The position numbers were made by a program, and so were the translations under genes. The notes under the pieces were generated by a model that saw only the letters and a program-made list of their open reading frames with translations, made no database searches and had not been told where the DNA came from. A stretch of DNA of 64,000 nt from Paramecium pentaurelia (taxonomy: Eukaryota > Ciliophora > Oligohymenophorea > Peniculida > Parameciidae): contig CAJJDO010000033.1 in assembly GCA_905183005.1 (NCBI GenBank), positions 67,820-131,819 on the forward strand, written 5' to 3'. Each line of letters starts with the position of its first letter. Position 1 is the first letter of the stretch. Below, in pieces: positions 38,112 through 49,236 of the stretch.

Positions 38112-38435
38112 TAGCAAATTTTTTAAAACTACTTTTCAATCTTTTAATTTTACTTACTTAGAATTAGATATTAAATATAATTAAAAATCAAGTACTAGTA
38201 TATATTTAGATTATGAATAATTAATTATATTATTTTTTTTAAAGATAAGTGAAATCTACTTAAATAAAAGAAATATCTATTGTTGATCTATAGAGTATTA
38301 TCTTAAATTTTATTTTAATGATCCTACCCAAATAAGTATAGATGAGTATAATCTTCCAAGTTCAAATAGAAAGGATTATGGTTTTAAAGTTGTTAGGAAA
38401 GACTAATGGCAATCAAATTTTTTCCTTTTTTTTGT
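38112..38435 (+). repeat. inverted repeat, left copy (pairs with 48281-48607)
   Basis: By eye, about 150 bases at the left end match the reverse complement of 48460-48607 without difference, and the rest matches at about 90%. The right half is coding-like on this strand: NDPTQISIDEYNLPSSNRKD, then GFKVVRKD and a hydrophobic stretch. The other copy gives the same reading with five changed residues. Protein-like frames continue here to about 39150, in more than one frame, with TGA stops. It may be a fragment of a repeated gene or the end of a mobile element. Confidence 0.8.
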
Positions 38436-40003
38436 AATTTTTATATTAATTTTATCTGATAAGATTTATAAAATAGGGCTATGTCATTTAAATCTTTTAT
38501 TCATTTCCTAACTATTTTTCTACATCCTCTTACTCTAATAATTGCCTAAATTATAGTTGTTGAAGTCCTAAAAGGTGTAATTTCTATCAATTTATTTCTA
38601 AATGTAATCCTTAATCTCATTTTAGGAAAGTCTAAAGTTAAAATTTTGATAAATTTAATAAATACTCATAATAAAAGAAAACTTTTGTCAGAAAATAAAA
38701 AGAATTTTAGCTTATAATAGGTCAGATAACATATTAGAAAACGAAATTATATAGAGAATTTGATATATAAGGACAAATAAAAAATTTTGCATAAGGATCT
38801 ATTTTTTATAATATTGCCATAAACAAGATTTTGATTAAAATAATGATTTAATTTTTAGATATTTGAACAAGTATTATTATAATATAAGTCTCCAGTAGAC
38901 ATTTAAATGTTTGATTAAGTATAAAGTAAACAACTTATTGCAAAAGTAAATCAAAAAGGTATTTAAAATCCCATTTTTAGGTAAGACTGTTAAAAAAGCG
39001 TATCCTGAGAGATGCTTAGACTTGCGAATAAATAAGGGAATATTGGAAGTTAAAAAATAAATTTCCAAAATCAAAGGACCATTATCTTCATCATCCCTAA
39101 TCATATTAACCGCGACAACAGTATTTTTTTGTTAGTCCAAAAATAATTAAAAATAGATTTATTTGCTTATTGAGTAATAAATATCCATAAAATAATGTTA
39201 TTAAAGTTTAATTTTTGCATTATTACTTTTGATCAATCATATTTATTTCATAGTCATATTTAATCAATTACTCCCTTTTAATCTCAATTCAATCAACCAT
39301 GAAAAATAAGTTAAGAAATAATAATTTATTGAAAACAAAAATATAAACGACAACTCTGTATCATTCGTTTTGAACTAATATACATAAATCAAATATTGTT
39401 TATTAGCTGAATTCTAAAAACTAATTTCTAATTTATTAATATATAAATTATATTGATTTAATTTTAGTTGACTTTACAGTTAATCAATTATCTTAAAAGA
39501 ATTAATGCAAATTATCAAAATAATTTATTTTCCATAAATTTTTAGTGTCTATTTAAATAAAGTATTAAAACAGAAATATTAAAATCCCACTTTATTAACT
39601 CTTTAGCAATAAATTTTTGGTTATAATTGATATGATTGATAAGAAAATACCCAAATAAACAAAAACAACTGAATTATTTCTCTTGAAAAAGGAAAATAAA
39701 GAACAATAACTCATTTATTTTTAAATGATTTTTTTAAGTCACCCTCTTTTATTTTATTTTACTAATTCATTTATTTTATATCGTCCCCTAATAATGAGAT
39801 GTAAAAAAATAATTAAAATCAACAAATGCTTGAATACTTAATTGAAACAATCCCAAATAAAAATATATAATAAACAACAGGATTTTTTAATTTATAATAA
39901 GTGGAATGTCTTTTTTTTTCATTACAGCTTTGATATTCAGCCAAGTGGGAAATTCCCTAAATTTTATTAATTATTCTAAAAAAAACTTGGATACATATCA
40001 AAA
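38436..40003. other. spacer with scattered coding-like pieces
   Basis: From about 38470 to 39150 (+) two frames have protein-like stretches, one with several Cys (SNNCLNYSC, then TGA, then SPKRCNFYQF), and one ending SSSSLIILTATTVFFC. They do not join through convincing introns. From 39150 to the TPR gene nothing is recognised. Confidence 0.3.
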
Positions 40004-42677
40004 ATGAGCTACAACAATTAAAAGGAAAATAAAAATGCTGATGCATTAGAGTATTACACAAGAAGCTATGTAAATTATTCAATGGAATCATTTTAAGGAG
40101 TTTAAACTTACTTATAGAACTGAAGAAGCATTATTAGAAATTAATAATGCTTTGAATGTTGACCCTAAATTTGCTTAAGCCTATACTTTAAGAAGTTCAA
40201 AGTTTTAAAATAACAATATAGGTGAATTATACGAAAAAATGACATTATATGATAAGGCATTGGAAGATATAAATTGTAGCATATCTATAAATAACAATAA
40301 TGCTGAAAGTTATTATTAAAGAGGTATAAATTAAATTATATATTTTAAGGAACAATATATTGGAGAAAAAAATTATTTGATCTAGCATTAGAAGATTGTA
40401 TGAAGTGTGTTTAGATTAATCCTAACTTTGCAATATGTTATAGTAGAATGGGTAATAAAATAAATATAAATGTTTAGGCACTATTGTGGGAAATTTGAAA
40501 TAAAGGGATAATGAACTCTAATATTACAATTAAGCTTTAGAAAAAGATGGAAACTGTTATTAAGCATTTTTATGTAGAGGTATTACAAATTGTATATTCT
40601 CAGGTTTGTATTACTATGATTAAAATGTGACTGATTTTGCACTTAGAGATTACAATAAAGCAATTGACATCAATCCAAAATGTAGTTTGGCCTATCTCTA
40701 TAGAGGTGAATAAAATAACATCTAATATATTAGGCAATTTATATAAGGATATTGGAGAAATAGATAAAGCATTAAATGACTATAATCAAACAATCTAACT
40801 TGATTCAAATGATGCTATAGCCTACTATAATAGAGGTACAATTACATATGATCTATTAGGCAATTTATATTTTGAAATTGGTGCTTAAGAGATAGCATTA
40901 GATGACTATAATCAAGCAATCAAACTTGATCCAAATGATGCAATTGCTTATATAAACAGAGGTGAATAAGTTAACACCTAACATATTAGGCAACTTATAT
41001 AATGATATTGGAGAGATAGACAAAGCATTAAATGACTATAATCAAGCAATCTAACTTGATCCACAATATCCACACGCCTATTATAATAGAGGTAAATAGA
41101 ATCAATAACGCTAAATATATTAGGCATTTTATATGAAGATATTGGGGAGTATGACAAAGCAGCAAACGACTATGATCAAGCGATCAAACTTGATGAGTAA
41201 TTCACTTTAGCCTATTATAATAGAGGTTAATACAATTACACTTAATATCTTAGGAAATTTATATTAAAATATTGGGAATTTCGACAAAGCATTAAGTGAC
41301 TATAATCAAGCAATTCAAATAGATCCAAAATATGTAAAAGCCTATTTTAATAGAGGTGAATATAATTATACTAAAAATATTAGGCAGTTTATATAAAGAT
41401 ATTGGAAAGTTTGACAAAGCAATTAATGACTATCATCTAGCAATCCAAATTGATCCAAAATATGCAAAAGCCTATTTTAATAGAGGTAAACATTATTATT
41501 CTTAAAATATATTAGGTAGTTTATATCAAGATAATGGGGAGTATGATAAAGCAGTATATGACTATGATCAAGCGATCCAACTTGATAAGAAATTCGCTAT
41601 AGCCTATTATAATAGAGGTTAATACAATTACACTTAATATCTTAGGAAATTTATATTAAAATATTGGGAATTTTGACAAAGCATTAAGTGACTATAATCA
41701 AGCAATTCAAATAGATCCAAAATATGTAAAAGCCTATTGTAATAGAGGTGAATATAATTATACTTAAAATATTAGGCGGTTTATATAAACATATTGGTTA
41801 GAAAGAGAACGCACTAAATGACTATAATTATGCAATCCAACTTGATCCATATAATGCTATAGCCTATTTTAATAGAGGTCAAACAATAAAACTTTATATA
41901 TATTAGGCTGTGTTTATGATGATATTGGGGAAAAAGACAAAGCATTAATTGACTAAAATCAAGCAATCCAACTTGATCCAAAATATGCATATGCCTATAA
42001 TGGAAGAGGTAAATACTATTATACTTAATACATTAGGCAGTTTATATCAAGATATTGGGGAGTATCAAAATGCATTAAATGACTATAATCAAGCAATCCA
42101 ACTAGATGAGAAATTTGCAATAGCTTATTGTAATAGAGGTATATACTATTATACCTAAAATATTAGGCAGTTTATATCAAGATAATGGGGAGAATGATAA
42201 AGCATTGAATGACTATCATCAAGCAATCCAACTTGATCCAAAATATCCACACACCTATTATAATAGAGGTAAATACATCACTCTTTATATATTAGGAATT
42301 TTATTTTAAGATATTGGGGAATTTAACCAAGCAGTAAATGACTATAATCAAGTAATTAAACTTGATCCAACATCAATTAATTCCTATATTCGAAAAGGTT
42401 CTATCTCTATAATTAGAATTTTAGGTGTTACTTTAGAAAATATGAAGTAATATGAATAAGCGATACACTGCTTTGATAAAGTGATTTAACTTGATCCCAA
42501 TAATATTGATGCTTATTTTTACAAAGGTTTTATATTTGATATCATATAGCAATTCAATTAGAAAATTTGAACCAATTCTTTTAAGCCATAAGATATTATT
42601 AAATAGCTCTAAAATTTAACCATCCTTCTTAAAACTATATTTGTTAAATAATCAGCCAACTTAGAGCATTATAATGA
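40004..42677 (+). CDS. TPR repeat protein 2 (about 17 TPRs, one per exon)
   Basis: ATG 40004-40006 begins MSYNNQKENKNADALEYYTR; TGA is 42675-42677 after QIISQLRALQ. There is no zinc-finger N-terminus, unlike TPR1. About nineteen introns of 23-29 nt separate exons of about 102 nt; nearly all lie in phase 1 within a Gly codon (AGA G|GT...AG|GC). The consensus repeat is GNLYxDIGExDKALNDYNQAI followed by QLDPxxAIAYYNR, a canonical 34-residue TPR with the W/L-G-Y-A-F-A-P positions occupied. All units read without TGA. Blocks starting at introns 41226 and 41618 are almost identical, introns included, showing a recent three-exon duplication. The product is probably a soluble superhelical scaffold; its partner is unknown. 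Confidence 0.9.
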
Positions 42678-43919
42678 AAATGAAATTTAAAGCAAAATAT
42701 TATACTAAAGTATAATTGTTACACAATACAATAGAGAAAATTATTATCATAAAGTTTTACTTTCTCAAATAACATCTAAGCGATATATCCTTTGTTTTTA
42801 TATTCATATATTTAGATATATTAACCTAATTAATGAATGTTTCCAATTTTTTTATATCCATAAACTCATTTAAATTCAATGTTTTATTTCTATTTATGTT
42901 ATTATCATTCCGATTATGGAGAGTAAGAAATCTTCATGAATCTATTGTCATAATGATTCTGCTGAAGTTGAATAATTTTTAGTAAAAAAATTTTTACTCT
43001 TATATAGATTATTTAAAATACTAAAATGATAAATTATAATTGCTATTTTAATCAGTTATCTAAAAAAATTATTTAAAATCGATTATTATTATATTTATTT
43101 GTGATAATTAATAACTTTGACCCATTGTTAGCTATTAATACTAAAACAGAACTTCCTTTTAGCTAATTTCACTCACTATACTGCTTAATCGCTTAAATAG
43201 TATAATCAAATTAAGATTAGATATTGAAAATTAAGGTAAATTACTAAATGATCAAATTACCAAATCATGAACAAGATAATAATTACCTAAAAATTTCTAA
43301 ATTAATTTATTTGAAGCATTTTCATTTTATTTCCATCCTAATAATTGTAAAGAAATACTCAACAATAAATTAATGAACAAAATGATGATCTTAGCCTATA
43401 AATCCTTAATTAGAACTTATTTTATCCTAAAATCTTCGAATATTTAACTTAATTATTCAGCTAGAAAATAATTGTTTGTGTAGCCAAAAAGGAACGTTAC
43501 TTAACTTATGGAAACTGTGAAAATTTGGGTTTCCTCTTTTAGAAAAATTCTTAAATTATTAATATAATTTATTAAGTTTGAAACTATTTTTAACTAAATG
43601 AATCAGAAATAAAATATTTTACAAAAATCTTACCCTAATTTAATTTGATTCCTGAAAATTTTCATAATAAATAGAATTATAGATATAAACATTCATTCTA
43701 AAGCTCTTATGACTTAGATATAATCTATCCAATTTGAGTGGCTTTCTAAACACCAAAGTCTAAATACTTCAAAAAAATAATAATAATAATTTTCTTCACC
43801 TGAAGCTTCTCTCAGAAATAAAGTAGTATAAGAAAAAATTTGTAAATCTTCATAAATGGTGGGAAATTTTAATCATTTAAGAAAAATTTTTCTAATCATG
43901 ATGAATTCAGAAATCATAT
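42678..43919. other. AT-rich spacer, possibly LINE 5' part
   Basis: Nothing recognised. It precedes the LINE endonuclease on the same strand, so it could hold an unrecognised first ORF. Confidence 0.3.
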
Positions 43920-46260
43920 CAAAATTATTCATAGAGGATAAATCCCTAAACTTAGCTCGCCCGATATTTATGGCAATATGATTCAATGAGTTTTATCGTA
44001 GCCAGGCGACACTCTATCAAAAAAACTGACGCATTCTTTTTACTAAAGCAAAATAAACTATTTGTGTCATATTAACACTACACTTACCATCAAAATCAAT
44101 TCCTAGTATATATGCTCTTTTAAACCTCTAATTTACCCCAAAAATAAAAAAAGTGTTCCTTTTTTTGCCTCTAAGAAATTAGGAATAAAAATCAGCCTCT
44201 TCACCAAGTTATACAATAAATCACAATTAGGTAAAGACAGGTTCTCTTTTAGGGGGATCGTTCCTGGAGTTCATAATAGCTTTATTTCATTTGATTGCAG
44301 CCATATGTTAAAAATTACAAGTGATATTTTTGATTATTTAATTATCAATGCTCAAAATGAATATTTTGGCATCTTCATCTTTAATTTTAAATTTAATCAT
44401 AAAAAAAAATTCCTGCTTATAAAAGAGAAATTAACAATTTGGCTTATCAATTTTATTGAGGCAATACAAGTCAACTAATTTATTATTATTTGCGGAGACT
44501 TTAATCATCTGAGAACCCTTTTGAATTTTGACTCTAAAATTAAAAACATTTATGAGGAAAAATCCTTAGAAAATGGTATCTAGCCATATGTATCATGTCA
44601 TATCCTTTCCTACTATTCTTAGTAACTATAATCATACTTATAACGATTTATCTGATCATTGAATAATATAAACCTCATTATAATTAAAAGCGAAGAATAA
44701 TAAAAATATTATTTTACCAAATTAAATAAAATGAATACTTTTAAGCTTAATTAATTTTCCAGTTAGAAATTTCAAGATTTTACCATAATTATGTTAAATT
44801 CAACTTAAAAAATTTCAGAGTCATTTAAAAAATTAAAAAGACAATAATTTCATAACTTTATTATAAAATTTAAGAACTTTAACTTCTTTTTCAGAGATGT
44901 CAATACTAAAATGATTAAAAAACTATTTATACAAAAAATAAAATTAACACTCTGAATCCTAATTAAAGATAGGTGGAATTTCTCTTACTTTAAAGATGAG
45001 AATGGAAATATTAACTTTGGATAAGAAACAATTTTCGAATTAGTTTATATGTTCTTTGTTAGATTTCTAATAATGTAATAAGGCAATTAGTTAACTAAAC
45101 AAAAATTACACCTTATTATGTGACTTCTGGTAAAATTCAACCCCAGAATCTAACCCATTATGCTTTTAGGCTGGATTAATTCCTAAAAATAAGCTATTCT
45201 TCAAATCCCTTCTAATATATAATTTAGACCATCACTGTAATAAACTTTATATTCTAAATTTTTGAATTTAGTTATAATATATACAAAAGTATTCATCACT
45301 TAGGAATTCACTTGGAAGGGGACTTTGGTAAAACAAAAGAAGTATTAGGATGGACGTTGCTTCCTAAACTCTGGCGTGACCACTATTAAGGTAGAGGGTA
45401 CTCAATACAAGCAAGATAGATGAACGCATCTATCAACTACGTGTATTGCACAAAGCAGCTCGTGATCCCTCCCAATTACCTCAAATTCTTCGCCGGCAAG
45501 AACTTATTATATCAACCTTGCTAGTAGGCTGATAAAATAAAAATTAATTAAATTTCTTGAATTTATTTTTCCCTCAATTGCAAAATTGTATGGTATTGAA
45601 ATTACCCAATTAATAAACCACATTTGTAAAAAATTCTTCACCTTTAACCCATATTACTAATAAATTCAATAAAATTAACTCCTTTCGAAAAAATGATAAA
45701 ATGAATTGCATCTTTATTTATTCTATAATTGCTTTAACTTTGTCAATCTTACCTTACTTTTTTATATTTTATTTGATAAAAAAATTTAGCTTAAGTAAAT
45801 TATTGAGTCTCCTAAACTTTTTTATTCTAATATATATTATAAAGAACCTACTACTAATTAGCCTTATTATTTTGATAATGGAGTGCCTAAGAGCTCTACC
45901 CTTTCCCCTGCCTCATTTAATATTTATTTAAGATCTATTATTCGCAATAAAAATTCTATTAATATGTTACATTTTTAGTCTAAAATTATTGTTAAATTTA
46001 CATTACTCATTTATTTATTCTATGTAAAGAAATTTAAATATAATAATTGATTCTAATTTACGTTTTAAGATTATCTATTTTAGATTAACAATATTGGTGT
46101 TTATTGAAAAGTCCAGAAAATAATATGGTTTAGAGCTCTTTGAAGATTTTATTAACCTTATAATATTCTCTCTTTATTTAAAAATAATAATATTCATGCA
46201 ATAAATTTTTTAGAAGAGAAGATTTATTTAATAATATGATTTTCTCTTTTTCATTAAAAA
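43920..46260 (+). mobile_element. LINE-type retrotransposon remnant 2 (APE endonuclease + RT), decayed
   Basis: The endonuclease frame runs from about 43980: KDRFSFRGIVPGVHNSF, then FGIFIFNFKF, and IIICGDFNHLRTLLNF with G-D-F-N at 44494-44505. The terminal L-S-D-H motif is at 44648-44659 in another frame. A linker reads FKDENGNINFGQETIFEL (about 44995). The RT fingers follow (TWKGTLVKQKKYQDGR near 45310-45360; IEITQLINHICKKFF near 45595), then motif A as FYNCFNFVN (about 45720) and motif B as GVPKSSTLSPASFNIYL (45880-45930). I could not find a Y-x-D-D box in the expected place near 46000-46060. Frame changes and TGA are frequent, so the copy is inactive. It is more diverged than, and a different lineage from, the element at 5.3-6.9 kb, and has an unusually GC-rich segment at 45320-45520. 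Confidence 0.72.
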
Positions 46261-46530
46261 AAATGGTAAATTTTATTATTTGTACAAATTCCTTTTGATA
46301 GCTAATTTAATTATTTTTATAATATATTAACAATCATTTCTCAATGTTAACATTCTATAATACTGTGGATAATTATTTTTTGAAATGTTAAATTATTTTC
46401 TAATGTATTTAAGAGTTGATTTTAGAAAGCATTATTTTAAGATTATTTTCTCTTCATGCTTTTTCCATCATTTTAATCGAAATTATATTATTTAGATGTT
46501 ATAATCTTTAATTGATATGATCATAAAATA

Positions 46531-47547
46531 ATGTTAAAATAATATAATGAAATAGATGTAAATTAAACAGAATAAACTTAGAAATTGAAAAAGTATGAAT
46601 TGATTTAAGAATGTAAAATCAAATAAAATTAATGGTGTGGAGCAATTGCCATTAGCTCTGATAATCGTATAGTGATTATAGGTTGTAAAAACAAATTAAG
46701 GATATACTAATTTTAATAGCAAATGCTTAAATTACTTTAAACCTATAAAGCACACACACAAGATATAAATACAATAAACTTTTTCAAAAAGCCGAGCTAT
46801 ATGATAACTGGAAGTGAGGATAAACAGATAATTCTTTGGTCTTTGATTAATGGAAATTCTAAAAAATACATCAATAAATAAAAAGGAAAAGATGGATAAA
46901 TCTTAAGTCTCATTTTGAATGAAAAAGAAGAATAAATTATTTCTGGAAGCAGCATTATACAAATTTGGAAACTTTAGAATGGTTGGTCATGCATATAGAC
47001 AATAACTGACCATAAAGATTTTGTTTGGGCTTTAAATATTAATGAAAATGGCAATTAACTGCTTTCATCTGGGTATGATAAATTAGTAATTATATATAAA
47101 TTGATAAAAGATAACAGTTAAAATAGCAAGTGGAATTTAATTTAAAAAATTGAGGGAGATGGTTTTAGGTTATGCTGGATTAATGATTTACTCTTTACTT
47201 TTTAATTTTATTGCAAAGAATATTTGAGTCTATATTAGAAATATGATACTAATTAGATTTTTAGAAAAACAAAGAATATTTATATAAAGAATAATTCAAC
47301 ATAATGTTATGGATTTTTTCCATAAAATTTCATTAAAGAGAAAAAAATACTTGTGAATAAAAATGGAAGAACTGTGAATATTTTATCAAAATAGGAAAAT
47401 GATAATTTTATTTTAGATTAATCAATTTAGTTTAATGATTATTAGATACAAGGATGTTTAAGTGATGATGGAGAGTTTTTAATCACTTGGGATGGAGGAA
47501 AAAAAGGATCATTCGAAATTTAAATTAGAAAGTATTAAGAATTATGA
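46531..47547 (+). CDS. WD40 repeat protein 2 (short)
   Basis: ATG 46531-46533 begins MLKQYNEIDVNQTEQTQK; TGA is 47545-47547, giving 338 residues. Blades read WCGAIAISSDNRIVIIGCKN, SYMITGSEDKQIILW, QIISGSSIIQIWKL, NQLLSSGYDKLVIIY and the C-terminal blade EFLITWDGGKKGSFEIQIRK. The last blade matches the end of WD40 protein 1 (YLITWDNGSYEIQIRK), so the two are paralogues. The coiled coil and putative zinc-finger exons of the larger gene are absent; TGA lies in frame 18 bases upstream of the ATG. Either this is a naturally short member or its 5' exons were lost; it follows the decayed LINE by only about 0.3 kb. Confidence 0.8.
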
Positions 47548-47890
47548 ATATTTGATTTTTATTTTTTTTAAATTCAATAATTTTATATTATTATATGAAA
47601 TTTATGCCAAATAATGTAATGAATAAAGGGTAAGATAAGGACTTTCTCCAAATTTATTCAAAATATGAATTTTCAAATTTTTTTTAGATTTTATCAAAAA
47701 TTTCATGATTTGAAAATGTGTTGATTAAGAAGATATTTAATCAAATTTTATCTCAAAATCTATTCAATTTAAACCACATAACATATGAGTAAATAATAAT
47801 AACTAAATACTAAGTAATTAATAGAGATCTAACAAGTGTTAATTTATTTTATTGTAAACTCATTAAATTTAATATTTATATTCTATTGAT

Positions 47891-48246
47891 CCAATCAACA
47901 GAAAAGACATACTTTGATTCTGAATCTCCTACTGATCATTCTTGTAATTTTCATCTTATTTTCTTACCAAGATAAATATATATATCATCAAAATGCGGCA
48001 GAATATTTTTGTAGAGAATAAGGTCATGATTTTAAATATAATATTATTTATATCTTTGGAGGATACTCTTCTTACAAGTTGGATTCTAGTAGGAATACAT
48101 TTATAGGATATAATACATTACAATCTTTTATATTTTCCTAAACACTTTATTATATCTATAATTAGAAAGTTAATATGTAAAGTTAGGAAAATTCAATAAA
48201 AATAAAGATAAAAAATTTACAATTCTAATTATTATAAATTTTTTGA
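47891..48246 (+). other. coding-like fragment with hydrophobic leader
   Basis: A frame to TGA 48244-48246 has a leader-like run LNLLLIILVIFILFSYQDKY, then a Cys/Tyr-containing part (AAEYFCREQGHDFKY, IFGGYSSYKLD). No ATG is in frame upstream before TGA 47888-47890, so an upstream exon or decay must be assumed. A minus-strand frame over the same bases is also plausible. No family recognised. Confidence 0.22.
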
Positions 48247-48280
48247 GAATTTTGATTTTCCTTATGGTATTAATTTTGCT

Positions 48281-48607
48281 ACAAAAAAAAAAGGAAAAAA
48301 TTTGATTACTAATAGTCTTTCCTAACTACTTTAAAACCATAATCCTTTCTATTTTAACTTGGAAGATTATACTCATCTATATCTAGTTGGGTAGGATCAT
48401 TATAATTAAAATTTAAGATAATACTTTATAGATCAACAATTAATATTTCTTTTATTTAAATATATTTCACTTATCTTTAAAAAAAATAATATAATTAATT
48501 ATTCATAATCTAAATATATACTAGTACTTGATTTTTAATTATATTTAATATCTAATTCTAAGTAAGTAAAATTAAAAGATTGAAAAGTAGTTTTAAAAAA
48601 TTTGCTT
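48281..48607 (-). repeat. inverted repeat, right copy (pairs with 38112-38435)
   Basis: Reverse complement of the left copy as described there. The pair encloses about 9.8 kb holding TPR2, LINE 2 and WD40-2. A similar coding-like reading (NDPTQLDIDEYNLPSQNRKD) is on the minus strand here. Confidence 0.8.
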
Positions 48608-49236
48608 AAATCGTATAATATTATTAGACGATAATTCAAATCATTATATTCTAACATATTATTAAAATTATTTGGAAGTAATTAAATAAAATATCATCTT
48701 TGTAAAAATATATTTTAATACTAAATTTCAATAGAGAAAACTAAAAATAACTTTAAAAAATTAATCAACTGTTTTTCAAAAAAGTAAAATTAAAAATATT
48801 ATGTTAATTTGAATACTCAATGTTTTAATTGGTTTACACAATAGGAAGTGAAGAATACCCTTTCTATTTAATGTGGATTGATGATAAGAATATTTAAATA
48901 CCCAAAATTTTAACTAGTACAACTTTAAAATCATATTATTTGATTCAAAATCAAAACTTTATCAATCATAATCATTTGTTGTATAAAAGGCAAGCAAATT
49001 ATTTTTATGTTTTAATATTCTCTTATCTCTAAAATCATATATTTGTAGAAATTAGTCCAATCCAAACAAAATAACAAAAATTAAATTAACACTTGTTTTT
49101 AAATAGTCAGAAATATAAAAAAAGATTTATATTAAATATAATGTATCTTAACACTTATACAAACTCCATCTCCAAATAATAAATAACCAACCTCCAAAAT
49201 ACAAAAAATAACAATATATTCTAAAATTATTAATGT

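Noticed and set aside
45170..45570. Replication-initiator (Rep/HUH)-like reading of the GC-rich island, with HLEG and YCTK spaced as in Rep motifs II and III
   Set aside because: No motif I or helicase part is seen, and the island sits exactly where LINE 2 needs its RT finger region, with RT-like text in another frame. Kept only as a check item.
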